Shown here piece by piece: positions 25,327 to 36,013 of a stretch of 64,000 nt of DNA (the stretch's first letter is position 1; each line of letters begins with the position of its first letter). The notes under the pieces are model-generated. The model had not been told where the DNA came from. It worked only from the letters and a program-made list of their open reading frames with translations, and did no database searches. Where the stretch lies: positions 3,536,501 to 3,600,500 of the forward strand of contig NZ_JASPFK010000001.1 in the NCBI RefSeq assembly GCF_036855935.1, read 5' to 3'. Both the position numbers and the translations under genes were made by a program. This stretch comes from Sphingomonas sp. LR60 (GTDB lineage: Bacteria; Pseudomonadota; Alphaproteobacteria; Sphingomonadales; Sphingomonadaceae).

Positions 25327-26994
25327 TCAGTCGATCTTGGGCAGGGTTTCGAACTGGTGGAACGGCGGCGGGCTGGACAATGTCCACTCCAGCGTCGTCG
25401 CACCTTCGCCCCAGGGATTGTCGGGCGCCTTCTTGCCCGCGATCAGCGACCAGATCATGTTGACGAAGAAGATCGCCATGCCCGCCGCCATGATCATGTA
25501 GCCGACCGTCGCGACCGTGTTCCAGTGCGTGAACGCATCCGGATAATCCGGGTAGCGGCGCGGCATGCCCTGCAAGCCGAGGAAGTGCATCGGGAAGAAC
25601 AGCAGGTTCACGCCGACGAAGAACACCCAGAAGTGCAGCTGGCCCAGCAGTTCCGAGTACATCCGCCCCGTCATCTTCGGGAACCAGTAATAGAAGCCTG
25701 CGAACAGCGAGAACACCGCACCCAGCGAGAGCACGTAGTGGAAGTGCGCCACCACGTAATAGGTGTCCTGCATGTAGTCGTCGACGCCGCCGTTGGCGAG
25801 CACGACGCCGGTCACGCCGCCGACCGTGAACATGAAGATGAAGCCGATCGCCCAGACCATCGGGGTCGGGAAGCGCAGCGAACCGCCCCACATCGTCGCG
25901 ATCCACGAGAAGATCTTGATACCGGTTGGCACCGCGATCACCATCGTCGCGGCGGTGAAGTACATCTTCACGTTCACGCTCATGCCGGTCGTGAACATGT
26001 GGTGCGCCCAGACGACGAACCCGACTACGCCGATCGCGACCATGGCATAGGCCATGCCGAGATAGCCGAACACCGGCTTGCGGCTGAACGTCGCGACGAT
26101 GTGGCTGATGATGCCGAAGCCCGGCAGGATCATGATGTACACTTCGGGGTGGCCGAAGAACCAGAACAGATGCTGGTACAGCACCGGATCGCCACCGCCG
26201 GCCGGATCGTAGAAGGTGGTGCCGAAATTACGATCGGTCAGCAGCATCGTGATCGCCGCCGCCAGCACCGGCAGCGCCAGCAACAGCAGGAAGGCGGTGA
26301 CTAGCACCGACCAGGCGAACAGCGGCATCTTGTGTAGCGTCATGCCCGGCGCGCGCATGTTGAAGATCGTGGTGATGAAGTTGATCGCCCCCAGGATCGA
26401 GCTGGCGCCCGCGAGGTGGAGCGACAGGATCGCCATGTCGACCGACGGCCCGGGCTCGCCATAGGTGGAGAGCGGCGCATAGACGGTCCAGCCGGTGCCC
26501 GCGCCGCCGAAGAACGGCGAGGCGAGCAGCAGCAGGAAAGCGGGCACCAGCAGCCAGAAGCTGATGTTGTTCATGCGCGGGAACGCCATGTCGGGCGCAC
26601 CGATCATCAAGGGCACGAACCAGTTGCCGAACCCGCCGACCATCGCCGGCATCACCATGAAGAACACCATGATCAGGCCGTGCGCGGTGACGAGCACGTT
26701 CCACAGGTGCAGCGCCTGGTCGAACGACTGCTCCTCCCCGCCATGCAGCATCGACGCCCAGTGCGGCAGATACTGGATCCCCGGATGCATCAGCTCGGCG
26801 CGCATCAGGCCCGAGATCGCCCCGCCGATGATCCCCGCGACGATCGCGAAGATCAGGTACAGCGTGCCGATGTCCTTGTGGTTGGTGGACATGAACCAGC
26901 GCGCGAAGAACGCCGGTTTGTGATCGGCGTCCGCGTGATGGTGGTGATCGTCGTGCGTGACGAACGCGGACGGTTGGAGCGCGGTGTCGGTCAT
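25327..26994 (-). CDS. ctaD: Cytochrome c oxidase subunit I
   Basis: The heme a / heme a3-CuB subunit of the aa3 terminal oxidase. It has 555 residues and twelve helices, with [18 protein letters not shown] at the N-terminus, the [17 protein letters not shown] segment holding the CuB histidine and Tyr, the HHMFTTG pair, and [11 protein letters not shown] with the heme ligands. A His-rich N-terminus ([12 protein letters not shown]) is typical of sphingomonads. The ATG at 26994 is taken as start although the frame stays open into subunit II upstream. A strong terminator follows. Confidence 0.95.
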   Translation of the reverse strand: MTDTALQPSAFVTHDDHHHHADADHKPAFFARWFMSTNHKDIGTLYLIFAIVAGIIGGAISGLMRAELMHPGIQYLPHWASMLHGGEEQSFDQALHLWNVLVTAHGLIMVFFMVMPAMVGGFGNWFVPLMIGAPDMAFPRMNNISFWLLVPAFLLLLASPFFGGAGTGWTVYAPLSTYGEPGPSVDMAILSLHLAGASSILGAINFITTIFNMRAPGMTLHKMPLFAWSVLVTAFLLLLALPVLAAAITMLLTDRNFGTTFYDPAGGGDPVLYQHLFWFFGHPEVYIMILPGFGIISHIVATFSRKPVFGYLGMAYAMVAIGVVGFVVWAHHMFTTGMSVNVKMYFTAATMVIAVPTGIKIFSWIATMWGGSLRFPTPMVWAIGFIFMFTVGGVTGVVLANGGVDDYMQDTYYVVAHFHYVLSLGAVFSLFAGFYYWFPKMTGRMYSELLGQLHFWVFFVGVNLLFFPMHFLGLQGMPRRYPDYPDAFTHWNTVATVGYMIMAAGMAIFFVNMIWSLIAGKKAPDNPWGEGATTLEWTLSSPPPFHQFETLPKID

Positions 26995-28203
26995 GATCTT
27001 AGCGTCCGGCTTCGCCGACGCCGCCCGGATTGCCGGTGGCGCCTTGCGGGGAAGTGGGGGAGTGTCGGTCCCGTTCTCGGTCGGTCCGGTGATCGCATTG
27101 GCGACCGCCGCCTCGTCCATCACGGCGGCGGAATTGTCGGCACCCGGCTGCGGGATCACCGCGTCCGACGCCTTGCCCGGTGCCGGCATCGAGCCGCCCT
27201 TGGCGCGCACCCACGCCGCGAACTGCGCCGGGGTGACCGCCTCGACCGCGATCGGCATGAACGCGTGCCGCGCGCCGCACAATTCGCTGCACTGGCCGAA
27301 ATACAGGCCCGGCTTGTCGATCGTGAAGCTGGTCTCGTTCAGCCGGCCCGGGATCGCATCGAGCTTGATCCAGAACGCCGGCACCGCCCAGCTGTGGATT
27401 ACGTCATTGGCGGTGGTGATCAGGCGGATCGGCACGCCGACCGGCAACACGACACGATTGTCGGTCGCCAACAGGCGGGGGCCGTCGGCGGCGGAGCGCG
27501 CACGCTCGCCGGGGGCGACCTGATTGCCTTCCTTCAGCATGTTGGCGGTGATCTCGATCCCGCCGTGATCCGGATATTGGTAGCTCCAGAACCACTGGTT
27601 GCCGATCGCCTTCAGCGTCACCGCGCCGGCGGGCGCGGGCTTGAACTGCGCCGCAAGCAGCCCGATCGACGGGACCGCGATCGCGACGAGGATAAGCACC
27701 GGGATCAGCGTCCAGGCCACCTCGATGGCGGTGTTGTGGCTGGTCCGCGACGGCGTCGGGTTCGCGCTGGCGCGGAACTTCACGATCACCACGGCCAGCA
27801 GCACCAGCACCAGGATCGAGATGATCGTGATCAGCGGGAAGAGGATGCGGTCGTGAAACCAGTGCGCGCGCAGGCCGTTCTTGGTGACCTGCGGCTGGAT
27901 GTGCATGACGCCGTCGAGCGGCTGGCCGACACCGGGCGCCGAGGTCGTGGCGTCGAAGGCCGGCGCGCCGTCCATCGCCAACGCAGGCGATTGCGGCGCG
28001 GCATCGGCCTTTTGCACCGAGCCGCCTGCCTGGCCCTGGTTCGAGTCGGCGGGTCGCAGCCCGCTGGGCGCGGCGGTGGCCGCAGTGGCGGGCGAGGTCG
28101 CGGCCGCAGCCGGCGCCTGCGCGCCTGCACTACCCGCGCCCGTCAGGGCGGTCAGCGCGAAGCCCGCTGCCAGTACCCAACCCTTGATCCCGGTGTTCAG
28201 CAT
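26995..28203 (-). CDS. ctaC: Cytochrome c oxidase subunit II, stop codon lost (probable frameshift near C-terminus)
   Basis: The CuA-bearing subunit. It has a signal peptide ([17 protein letters not shown]), a Pro/Ala-rich linker, two membrane helices, then [11 protein letters not shown] and the CuA motif [14 protein letters not shown]. As given, the frame has no stop and runs into subunit I. One added C in the short C-runs near 27048-27060 (minus strand) would redirect it to [14 protein letters not shown] and a TAA at 26999-27001, five bases before the coxA ATG. A real fusion is doubtful: subunit II ends in the periplasm and subunit I begins in the cytoplasm, with no helix between. Confidence 0.85.
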
Positions 28204-28394
28204 CTTGTTATCGTCACCCCTGTCGTGGTGCGCGCATCCGCGTCCCGGGCGTATAGAAGCGCCCCTCCTGCATCTGCCTATAGCATGGCATCCTCCCGCC
28301 TCAAGGGGGGCGTGCGACAGTGCTTTTCTGAGCGGAGGCGCGTTGCGCCCGCGCGGACGGGCTTCTATGGCGCGCGCAGGAGACACAGCACACG

Positions 28395-28979
28395 ATGACC
28401 GACGACGACGTGCTCGCCGAATTCCGCGCCGCGGATGCGCTGCTGGAAGGGCATTTCATCCTTTCCTCCGGGTTGCGCAGCCCGCGCTACCTTCAGTGCG
28501 CGCGCGTGCTGATGAACCCGCGCCGTGCCGCCCGGCTGGCGGAGGCGCTGGCGACGCGCATTCCCGCCGAACTGCGCGCACGGATCACCGCGGTCGTCGC
28601 CCCCGCGATGGGCGGCGTGATCGCCGGGCAGGAGATGGCGCGCGCGCTCGACGTCGATGCGATGTTCGTCGAACGCCCGAGCGGCACGTTCGAGCTGCGC
28701 CGCGGCTTTCGGCTCGAGCCGGGGCAGGAAGTGCTGATGATGGAGGACGTCGTCACCACCGGCCTGTCGAGCCGTGAGGCGATCAGGGCGATCGAGGAAG
28801 CCGGCGGCCGCGTGATCGCGGGTGCGGCGTTGGTCGACCGGTCGAACGGCACCGCCGATATCGGTGTCCCATTCTTCCCGCTGATCCGGCTGGAGGTGCC
28901 GACCTATCAGCCCGACGACCTGCCCCCCGAACTCGCGGCGATCCCGGCGATCAAGCCGGGCAGCCGGGCGGCGGCATGA
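28395..28979 (+). CDS. pyrE: Orotate phosphoribosyltransferase
   Basis: Converts orotate and PRPP to OMP in pyrimidine synthesis. The 194-residue protein has the PRPP-binding loop [17 protein letters not shown] near residue 115 and [14 protein letters not shown] near the N-terminus. AGGAGAC is upstream of the ATG. It is the first gene of a rightward run pyrE-pdxJ-acpS-lepB and is divergent from coxB; the 190 bases between them should hold both promoters. Confidence 0.95.
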   Translation: MTDDDVLAEFRAADALLEGHFILSSGLRSPRYLQCARVLMNPRRAARLAEALATRIPAELRARITAVVAPAMGGVIAGQEMARALDVDAMFVERPSGTFELRRGFRLEPGQEVLMMEDVVTTGLSSREAIRAIEEAGGRVIAGAALVDRSNGTADIGVPFFPLIRLEVPTYQPDDLPPELAAIPAIKPGSRAAA

Positions 28980-29710
28980 CGATGAGCGGCCCCCTGCGCC
29001 TCGGGGTCAACATCGACCATGTCGCGACCGTGCGCAACGCGCGCGGCGGGGGCTTGCCCGATCCGGTCCGCGCGGCGTTGCTGGCGGCGCAGGCGGGGGC
29101 CGACGGCATCACCGCGCACCTGCGCGAGGATCGCCGCCACATCACCGACGGCGACATCGCGCGGCTCTCCGCGGAACTGACGATCCCGCTCAATCTCGAG
29201 ATGGCGGCCACCGAGGAGATGCTCGCGATCGCACTGCGCCATCGCCCGCACGCCGCCTGCATCGTCCCCGAAAAGCGCGAGGAGCGTACCACCGAGGGCG
29301 GGATCGACGCCGCCGGTCAGCACGATCGCCTCGCACCGATGGTCCGCGAACTCGGCGCGGCGAACATCCGCGTCTCGCTGTTCATCGAGCCCGACCCGCG
29401 CCAGATCGCGGCGGCGGTCGCGCTGGGCGCGCCGGTCGTCGAGCTGCACACCGGCCGCTATGCCGAGCTGGACGGCGAGGCGCGCACCGCCGAGCTGCGC
29501 CGGCTCTCCGATGCCGCTGCGCTGGCTGCGAAGAACGGGATCGAGGTTCATGCCGGCCACGGCCTCACCTTCGACAATGTCACCCCCGTGGCGGCGATCC
29601 CGCAGGTCCGCGAGCTGAACATCGGCCATTTCCTGATCGGCGAGGCGATCTTCACCGGGCTGGAGGACAGCGTCCGGCGGATGAAGGCGTTGATGGAAGA
29701 GGCCCGATGA
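28976..29710 (+). CDS. pdxJ: Pyridoxine 5'-phosphate synthase
   Basis: Condenses 1-deoxyxylulose 5-phosphate and aminoacetone phosphate to pyridoxine phosphate. It is a TIM barrel of 244 residues with [17 protein letters not shown] at the N-terminus, [12 protein letters not shown] near residue 44, and [12 protein letters not shown]. The start overlaps the pyrE stop as ATGA; an ATG six bases later is an alternative. Confidence 0.97.
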   Translation: MTMSGPLRLGVNIDHVATVRNARGGGLPDPVRAALLAAQAGADGITAHLREDRRHITDGDIARLSAELTIPLNLEMAATEEMLAIALRHRPHAACIVPEKREERTTEGGIDAAGQHDRLAPMVRELGAANIRVSLFIEPDPRQIAAAVALGAPVVELHTGRYAELDGEARTAELRRLSDAAALAAKNGIEVHAGHGLTFDNVTPVAAIPQVRELNIGHFLIGEAIFTGLEDSVRRMKALMEEAR

Positions 29711-29720
29711 GAACGCCCGC

Positions 29721-30140
29721 ATGATCGTCGGGCTCGGCTCCGACCTCTGCAATATCGAGCGGATCGCCGCATCGCTCGATCGTTTCGGCGAGCGGTTCGA
29801 GGCGCGCGTCTTCACCGCTGTCGAGCGCGCCAAGGCCGATCGCCGCCCGTTCACCAGGGCCGGAACGCTCGCCAAGCGCTTCGCCGCCAAGGAAGCGTTC
29901 TCCAAGGCGGTCGGCACCGGGTTCAAGGCCGGTGTGTTCATGAAGGACATCGGCGTCGTCAACGCGCCCTCCGGCGCGCCGACGCTCGCGCTGACCGGCG
30001 GCGCGAAGGCGCGGCTCGATTCGATGATCCCCGCCGGGCACAGCGCGTGCATTCATCTGACATTGACCGACGACCATCCCTGGGCGCAGGCATTCGTCAT
30101 CATCGAGGCTATCGCCGACCGACATGCAGGAGCCGAGTGA
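29721..30140 (+). CDS. acpS: Holo-[acyl-carrier-protein] synthase
   Basis: Transfers phosphopantetheine from CoA to ACP. It has 139 residues, beginning [15 protein letters not shown] with the Mg-binding Asp, and [14 protein letters not shown] with the catalytic Glu-Lys. It lies 10 bases after pdxJ and overlaps lepB. The pdxJ-acpS-lepB order is widespread in alphaproteobacteria. Confidence 0.96.
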   Translation: MIVGLGSDLCNIERIAASLDRFGERFEARVFTAVERAKADRRPFTRAGTLAKRFAAKEAFSKAVGTGFKAGVFMKDIGVVNAPSGAPTLALTGGAKARLDSMIPAGHSACIHLTLTDDHPWAQAFVIIEAIADRHAGAE

Positions 30141-31092
30141 CCGCGTGGCAGAGGATATCGCATTGACCGGCGACCACACGCCCCCGCCCGCCACGACGGA
30201 GGCGCCCATGACGCGCGCCGGCTTCGACTGGTGGGGAGAGCTGAAGGGTCTGTTCTGGCTGTTGCTGGCGGTGCTCGGCTTCCACAGCTTCATCGCCAAG
30301 CCCTTCTACATTCCGAGCGAGTCGATGCTCCCCGGACTGCTGGTCGGCGATCGGCTCGTGGTATCGAAATTCGCCTATGGCTGGTCGTTCGTCTCGCCGA
30401 CGATCCCCAATCCGGTCGCGATCGTCCGCGGCACCCTGCTGCACCAGCAGGTCGATAGCTGGTCAGTGCAAGTGCCGTTCATCCACGGCCGGGTCTGGGG
30501 CAGCCTGCCGGAGCGCGGCGATGTGGTGATCGTCACCCCGCCGGGCCAGTCGAGCGACTATATCAAGCGCGTCATCGGGCTGCCGGGCGATACGCTGGCG
30601 GTGCGCGGCGGAGTCGTGATCCTGAACGGCGTTCCCGTGACGCGCGGCCCGCTCCACTATCGCGACCTGCCGGTCGACGCGAACGCGACCTGCGATCCCG
30701 CCCAATATCCGGGTGCGCGACAGGAGCGCGCCGACGGCACCGCGATCTGCCACCTGCCGATCATCACAGAGACCCTGCCCAACGGTCGTCGCTATGACAC
30801 GGTCGATCTGGAACCCGACAGCGTCGGCGACAATTATGGCCCGGTGAAGATTCCCGCCAACCATGTCTTCCTGATGGGCGACAATCGCGACCGCTCGGCC
30901 GACAGCCGTTTCGCGCTGGGCGGGTTCGAACGCGGGCTCGGCGGGCCGGTGCCCTATGAGAATATCGGTGGGCGTGCCGAATTCATCACTTTCTCGGTCG
31001 ACGGCAGCGCCGGCTGGAACCCGCTGACGTGGCCGGGCGCGTTGCGCGGCGGGCGCGCTGGCACCTCGCTCCACCCGACGCGCCTCCCATGA
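30124..31092 (+). CDS. lepB: Signal peptidase I
   Basis: The membrane serine/lysine protease that removes signal peptides. It has 322 residues, with one membrane helix ([16 protein letters not shown]) followed by SESMLP (catalytic Ser67) and [14 protein letters not shown] (general base Lys148), then [12 protein letters not shown] (box E). ATG 30124 overlaps acpS; GTG 30145 and ATG 30208 are alternative starts with the helix intact. It overlaps the next gene as ATGA. Confidence 0.95.
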   Translation: MQEPSDRVAEDIALTGDHTPPPATTEAPMTRAGFDWWGELKGLFWLLLAVLGFHSFIAKPFYIPSESMLPGLLVGDRLVVSKFAYGWSFVSPTIPNPVAIVRGTLLHQQVDSWSVQVPFIHGRVWGSLPERGDVVIVTPPGQSSDYIKRVIGLPGDTLAVRGGVVILNGVPVTRGPLHYRDLPVDANATCDPAQYPGARQERADGTAICHLPIITETLPNGRRYDTVDLEPDSVGDNYGPVKIPANHVFLMGDNRDRSADSRFALGGFERGLGGPVPYENIGGRAEFITFSVDGSAGWNPLTWPGALRGGRAGTSLHPTRLP

Positions 31093-32183
31093 GCGACGCG
31101 CACGAGGTGCGGATCGATGCCGGTGGCGAGCGGATCCGCGTCCGCGCCGGCGCCAGCCCCACCGAAGTGCGCGACGAGGCGACGCGCTACGAAATCCGCC
31201 GCGCCACGATCTGGCTCGGCATGGCCGGCGCGATCGCGCTGGTCGTCCTGCTCGTCCAGCCGCTGCTCATCATCTTCGCCGCGCTCGTCTTCGCGGCGCT
31301 TCTCGATGGCGGGGTGCGGCTGCTCGGGCGCGTATTGCCGATCGGGCGTAGCTGGCGATTGCTGATCGTCTGCCTGCTGACGATCGCCTTCCTGCTCGGC
31401 ACCTTCTATCTCGCCGGCGTCCAGATCGCCGCCCAGGCACAGCAGCTCCGCTCGACGGTCGAGGTCCAGGCGCTTCGCCTCAATGGCTGGCTGAGCGCGC
31501 AGGGGCTGATGCCCGGCGTCAACGACCTGAGCGGCGTGGCCAAACAGGCGATGTCCTCGCTCGGCCGTGTCACCAGCTGGCTCGGCACCGCGGCCGGCGC
31601 GCTGACCAGCGGGTTCATGATCGTCGTGCTCGGGCTGTTCGTCGCGATCGACCCGCACGGCTATGAGCGCGGGCTGCAATGGATGGTGCCCGAGCGCAAC
31701 CGCGTCGAATTCGCGGTGACGCTCAAGCGCATGGCGCAGACGTTGCGCCGGCTGCTCGCCGGACGCCTGCTCGGCATGGCGTTCGAGGGCGTGCTGACCG
31801 CGATCGCCTTGTGGCTTGCCGGGGTGCCGATGGCGATGATCCTCGGCATCCTCACCGGTCTGCTGGCGTTCATCCCGAATATCGGCGCCTTCATTTCCGG
31901 TGCGCTGATGGTCGCGGTGGGCTTTTCCGCCGGTGTCCATACCGGGGTGCTGGCGATCATCGTCTATGTCGTCGTGCAGACCTTCGACGGCTATGTCGTG
32001 ATCCCGATGGTTGCCCGGCGCACCGTCGACCTGCCACCGGCGCTGACGCTCGGCGCGCAGATCCTCGCCAGCGCCTTGTTCGGGATCATGGGGCTGGCGC
32101 TGGCCGATCCGATGACCGCGATCCTGAAGACCGCGCTGGAGCGGCGCTCGGAGAACGTCGAGGACGGCCCGCCGCGCGATTGA
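31089..32183 (+). CDS. AI-2E family transporter
   Basis: A 364-residue polytopic protein of the TqsA/YdiK (UPF0118) family. It has two N-terminal helices, a central soluble region (AQAQQLRSTVEVQALRL), then clustered helices with the conserved GILTGLLAFIPNIGAFIS motif near residue 255. The family has been linked to autoinducer-2 export and to sodium/proton exchange; the role here is unassigned. It is coupled to lepB by a 4-base overlap. Confidence 0.88.
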   Translation: MSDAHEVRIDAGGERIRVRAGASPTEVRDEATRYEIRRATIWLGMAGAIALVVLLVQPLLIIFAALVFAALLDGGVRLLGRVLPIGRSWRLLIVCLLTIAFLLGTFYLAGVQIAAQAQQLRSTVEVQALRLNGWLSAQGLMPGVNDLSGVAKQAMSSLGRVTSWLGTAAGALTSGFMIVVLGLFVAIDPHGYERGLQWMVPERNRVEFAVTLKRMAQTLRRLLAGRLLGMAFEGVLTAIALWLAGVPMAMILGILTGLLAFIPNIGAFISGALMVAVGFSAGVHTGVLAIIVYVVVQTFDGYVVIPMVARRTVDLPPALTLGAQILASALFGIMGLALADPMTAILKTALERRSENVEDGPPRD

Positions 32184-32258
32184 CCGTGCCCGCGGCACGG
32201 CTGGCGCACGCCGCAGGACGCTGCTAAAGCCCGCTTCCCGTGTAGGAACGGGCGCAGG

Positions 32259-33224
32259 ATGAACCGATTGCGCGTCGACGAGCCAGCCTCAACTCCCTCG
32301 ACCATGTCCACTGCCGACGTCGCTCCGCTGGTCGCGCTGAAGCCGGTCCAGACGCTTCGACGGCGCTGGCCGATGCTGCTGGCGACGATCCTGACCATTG
32401 CGATGCTGATCGGGGTCGGACGCGAGTTGTTCGATGACGGGCTGGCCGGCATCCGGCGGATCGTCCCCGAATCCTGGGGCTTCTACCTGTTCTTCGTCGC
32501 CTCCTACTTCACCCTGCCGATCTGCGACTTCATCATCTTCCGACGGCTGTGGAACGTGCCCCCCACCGCCTTTCCCGCGCTCAACCGGAAACGGATCGCG
32601 AACGACATCCTGATCGGCTATTCGGGCGACGCCTATTTCTATGCCTGGGCGCGTGCACGGCTCGAGATGGTCGCGGCGCCCTTCGGTGCAGTCAAGGACG
32701 TCAGCATCGTCTCGGGCATCACCGGCAACGTCACCGCCTTGCTGCTCGGGCTGGTGGCGTTGCCGCTCGGCTATCAGTTGATCGCGCCCGAGGTGGTGGA
32801 GGCGATGATCTGGTCGCTGGTCTTCGCCACCGCGCTCTCGCTGGGGCTGATCCTGTTTTCGAAGCGCGTGTTCTCGCTGCCGCGCCGCGACCTGTGGTTC
32901 ATCTTCTGGATCGATCTGCTGCGGATTGGCGGCACCTGCGTCACGATCGCGCTTGCCTGGGCCTGGGCGATCCCCAGCGTGTCGCTGGGCATGTGGCTGT
33001 TTCTGGTCGCCGGGCGGCAATTGGTTTCGCGCCTGCCGTTCCTGCCCAACAAAGACCTGCTTTTCGCCAACTTCGCGATCCTGGTCATCGGGCATGATCG
33101 GACGTTGTCGGATCTGATGGCGTTCACCGCAGCGTCAACAGTGGTGATGCACGGGCTGCTGCTGCTGCTGTTCGGCGCGGTATATGTGACGGAAAGGATG
33201 CGCAAATGGCGCGAGGAACGCTGA
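32259..33224 (+). CDS. Uncharacterised polytopic membrane protein
   Basis: I do not recognise this 321-residue protein with confidence. It has about seven to eight hydrophobic helices (MLLATILTIAMLIGVG, WGFYLFFVASYFTLPI, TALLLGLVALPLGYQL and others) and a polar loop with ILIGYSGDAYFYAWARARLEM. The overall layout recalls UPF0104/lysylphosphatidylglycerol-synthase-like flippase domains, but this is weak. Starts at 32259 and 32304 are possible. Its 3' end overlaps the DUF2141 gene, and a glycosyltransferase follows, so a link to surface glycan or lipid is plausible. Confidence 0.7.
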   Translation: MNRLRVDEPASTPSTMSTADVAPLVALKPVQTLRRRWPMLLATILTIAMLIGVGRELFDDGLAGIRRIVPESWGFYLFFVASYFTLPICDFIIFRRLWNVPPTAFPALNRKRIANDILIGYSGDAYFYAWARARLEMVAAPFGAVKDVSIVSGITGNVTALLLGLVALPLGYQLIAPEVVEAMIWSLVFATALSLGLILFSKRVFSLPRRDLWFIFWIDLLRIGGTCVTIALAWAWAIPSVSLGMWLFLVAGRQLVSRLPFLPNKDLLFANFAILVIGHDRTLSDLMAFTAASTVVMHGLLLLLFGAVYVTERMRKWREER

Positions 33225-33729
33225 AGATCGCGCTGGCCGGGCTGCTGGCGCTCGGCGCGCCCGCCGCCGGCGCGCAGGTGCTGGGCAGCGATGCCGCGGC
33301 CTGTGCCGGGGGCAGCAAGGCCCCGCGATCCTCGCGACCGTCACCGGGCTGAAGGATCGCACCGGCACGCTGAAGCTGGAGCTTTATCCGCCCAACGAGA
33401 ATGACTTCCTCGCCGGGGACGACGATCTCGCCCGCCAGGGCAAGTTCTTTCGCCGCGTGTCGATCGCGCCGCCCGCGTCCGGCGATGCGGCGATCTGCAT
33501 CCGCGTGCCGCATCCCGGCCGTTACGCGCTGTTCCTCGGTCACGATCGCGACGGCAAGCGCAAGTTCAACTTCTGGAGCGACGGCGCCGGCTTTCCCAGC
33601 AATCACAAGATCGGACGTGCGCGTCCCAAGCTGGTCGACGCGTTGATCGACGTCGGCCCGGGCATCACCCGCACCACGATCCGCGCGCAATATCTGCGCG
33701 GGCTGGGCGGCTTCGGCTTCATGCGCTGA
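33206..33729 (+). pseudogene. DUF2141 domain protein, one-base frameshift
   Basis: A secreted protein of about 174 residues. The first frame (ATG 33206) has a signal peptide (IALAGLLALGAPAAGAQ) and reaches CAGG, then stops early. The rest (ILATVTGLKDRTGTLKLEL, later GRYALFLGHDRDGKRKFNF) is in a shifted frame to 33729. Restoring one base in the G5 or C4 run within 33307-33324 joins them. DUF2141 proteins are small periplasmic beta proteins of unknown function. It lies between the membrane protein and the glycosyltransferase. The break is probably a sequence error. Confidence 0.78.
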
Positions 33730-33744
33730 TCGGGAGACGGGACC

Positions 33745-34929
33745 ATGCGGATCGTCGACGTCAACGAATTCTACTCCCCTACCGGTGGCGGGGTGCGCTC
33801 GTATCTCGATCGCAAGATGGCCTTGATGTCCGAATTGGGGCATCAGCAGATCGTGATCGCGCCAGGTCGCGAGGATCGCGTCGAGGAACGCCCCGGCGGC
33901 GCACGAATCCATTACGTCAAATCGCCGGGCATCCCGTTCGATTCGAACTACGGGCTGTTCTGGGACGCGGCGCCGATCCACGAACTGCTCGATCATTATC
34001 GCCCCGACGTGGTCGAGAATTGTGCGCCGTGGCGCTCGGCGGCAATCGTCGCCGATTGGCAAGGCGATGCGGTCCGCTCCTGGTTCATGCACAACGACAA
34101 TCTCGAAACCTATCCCAAGCGCTGGTTCTCGCGCGTGGCGTCGGAGGCGACGATCGAGCGCGCGTTCGGCTGGTACGATCGCTACATGAACCGCTGGCTC
34201 GATCGGTTCGACACCGTCGTCACCAACGGCCCGGTACTCACCGAGCGGCTGGGCGCGCGCGGGGTGCGCATCGATGCGACGATGCCGCTGGGGATCGAGC
34301 GCGAGCATTTCTCGCCCACGCTGCGCAGCGCGACGCTCCGCAAGGCGATGCTCGAACAATGCGGCCTACCCGAAGACGCCTTCCTGCTGATCGGGGTCGG
34401 GCGGCATCACCCCGAGAAGCGCTGGCCGATGGTGATCGACGCGGTGCGACGCGCCGGAGCCAAGCTTCCGGTCGGGCTCGTGCTGCTGGGGCTGGGACCC
34501 GACACGCGGACGCTGGAGCGGCATATCGCCGAGAGCCCGCATGTACGGATGTTCCAGCCGGTCTATCACCGCGGGCAGCTCGCCTCGCTGATGGCCAGCG
34601 CCGACGCACTGATCCACGGGTGCGAAACCGAGACGTTCGGGCTGGTCGCCTCGGAGGCGCTCACCTCGGGCTTGCCGCTCATCGTCCCCGACCGCGGCGG
34701 GGCCTCGGCGGTTGCGCAGCCTGAATTCGGCGAATGGTACCGCAGCGGCAATGCCTATGAATGCGCGCGCGCGATCGTCGCGATGGCGTCACGCGACCAT
34801 CCGCTGCTCCGCCGCGCCGCCGCCGTCGCGGCGACGAAGGTCTGGAGCGACCGCGAACATGCGCAGGCGCTGATCGCGCATTATCAGGCGCTGATCGACG
34901 CGCGCGGTGCGGTGAGCAGATCGGCGTAG
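33745..34929 (+). CDS. Glycosyltransferase family 4/1-type protein
   Basis: A 394-residue GT-B fold enzyme. The N-terminal domain starts MRIVDVNEFYSPTGGGVRSYLDRK with the Gly-rich acceptor loop. The C-terminal donor domain has LIGVGRHHPEKRW near residue 213, and HGCETETFGLVASEALTSGLP with the E-x7-E motif near 295. Products of this family are glycolipids or surface glycans; sugar and acceptor are unknown. GGGAGACGGG precedes the ATG. Its last 46 bases overlap the convergent deacetylase gene. Confidence 0.9.
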   Translation: MRIVDVNEFYSPTGGGVRSYLDRKMALMSELGHQQIVIAPGREDRVEERPGGARIHYVKSPGIPFDSNYGLFWDAAPIHELLDHYRPDVVENCAPWRSAAIVADWQGDAVRSWFMHNDNLETYPKRWFSRVASEATIERAFGWYDRYMNRWLDRFDTVVTNGPVLTERLGARGVRIDATMPLGIEREHFSPTLRSATLRKAMLEQCGLPEDAFLLIGVGRHHPEKRWPMVIDAVRRAGAKLPVGLVLLGLGPDTRTLERHIAESPHVRMFQPVYHRGQLASLMASADALIHGCETETFGLVASEALTSGLPLIVPDRGGASAVAQPEFGEWYRSGNAYECARAIVAMASRDHPLLRRAAAVAATKVWSDREHAQALIAHYQALIDARGAVSRSA

Positions 34930-35630
34930 GCCGCCGGGCGGCGCCCGCGGGTCGTGAATGCCGCAAAGGTCCGGTCGATGCTCCGCAGCAGCGCCGGGCG
35001 CGTCACGTCGCCAGGGTGAACCGCGATCCGGACCGTCGACAACGGCTGGAGCGCGGTGCGCAGCACCGACGCGGCGACCAGCGAGCTGAGCGCGCGCGCA
35101 TCGCTGCGGCTCGCCCAGGTGATCACCGGACCGCGTGCCACGACCGCGCCACCGGGCACCCACACGCGCGCATGATCCTCGGCGAGCGCGAACCCGGCAT
35201 CGGCCAACGCCGCCCGCGCATCGTCCGAATAGAGCCAGGCCGGCGCGATGAACCCCGCCGCCGCACGTCCGGTCGCCTGTTCCAGCACCGTCCTGCCTCT
35301 CTGCATCCGCGCCAGTGCTTCATTCCGATCGAGCCCGAGAAACTCGCCCTCTCCCGCCGTCATGCGCTTGGCCTTGATCGCCGCGACGCCGCGATGCGCG
35401 CTGTCGTCGCGATGGAACCAGCCATGGACGAACATCTCGACGCCCGCGTCCGCCCATTGCCGCAGCCTCGAATTGAAAGCGGGGGTGAGCGGTGCGCTAC
35501 CCCAATGATCAGGGACGACCAGCATCGCCAGCCGCGTGCCGACGAACGGCGCCAGCCGGTCGAGCAACAGGTCGACCTCGCGTTCGAAGCGCGGCGAGAC
35601 ATCGTGGATGGAGGCGAGCAAACGCTTCAT
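34884..35630 (-). CDS. DUF2334 polysaccharide-deacetylase-like protein
   Basis: A 248-residue protein of the NodB-like fold (DUF2334). The N-terminus MKRLLASIHDVSPRFE carries the H-D pair expected for metal binding. WFHRD near residue 80 and GFIAPAWLYSDDA near 135 match the family. It converges with the glycosyltransferase and overlaps its 3' end by 46 bases, suggesting shared glycan metabolism. The ATG at 35630 is preferred over an upstream one at 35696, which would lie inside the MerR gene. Confidence 0.82.
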   Translation of the reverse strand: MKRLLASIHDVSPRFEREVDLLLDRLAPFVGTRLAMLVVPDHWGSAPLTPAFNSRLRQWADAGVEMFVHGWFHRDDSAHRGVAAIKAKRMTAGEGEFLGLDRNEALARMQRGRTVLEQATGRAAAGFIAPAWLYSDDARAALADAGFALAEDHARVWVPGGAVVARGPVITWASRSDARALSSLVAASVLRTALQPLSTVRIAVHPGDVTRPALLRSIDRTFAAFTTRGRRPAAYADLLTAPRASISA

Positions 35631-35670
35631 CGCGCCAGCACATGCGCACACGCCCGTCGATGCGCAAGGC

Positions 35671-36009
35671 TCAGTCGTCGTCGATCGCCCTGGCAAGCAG
35701 ATTGCGGATCGCGATCAACGTCGGTGTCGCCGCAGCCGGCGCGGGCACCGGCGCTGCGGCCGGCTCGCGTGCGAGCAATTGCTGCACGCCCTTGATCGTA
35801 TAGCCTTCGCGATTGAGCAGCCGGTCGATCCGCTCGACCAGCGCGACATCCTCGGGCCGGTAATAACGACGATTGCCCGCGCGTGTTACCGGCCGGAGTT
35901 GCGGGAAGCGCCCTTCCCAATACCGCAGAATGTGCGGGGCGAGGCCGGTTGCCTGAGCGACCTCGCCGATAGTGCGAAACGCGGCGGCGGATTTGGCGTC
36001 CGACGCCAA
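35671..36009 (-). CDS. MerR family transcriptional regulator
   Basis: A 112-residue protein with an N-terminal MerR winged helix ([20 protein letters not shown], then [14 protein letters not shown]) and a short Ala/Pro-rich tail with no metal-binding cysteines. The fabH-ihfA-MerR arrangement is common in alphaproteobacteria, where this small MerR protein is of unknown target. It starts 4 bases after the ihfA stop. Confidence 0.9.
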   Translation of the reverse strand: MASDAKSAAAFRTIGEVAQATGLAPHILRYWEGRFPQLRPVTRAGNRRYYRPEDVALVERIDRLLNREGYTIKGVQQLLAREPAAAPVPAPAAATPTLIAIRNLLARAIDDD

Positions 36010-36013
36010 ACGC

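Noticed and set aside
26416..28398. 660-codon open frame on the plus strand opposite coxBA
   Set aside because: Arg/Asp/His-rich translation with no recognisable domain; antisense shadow of a conserved oxidase gene.
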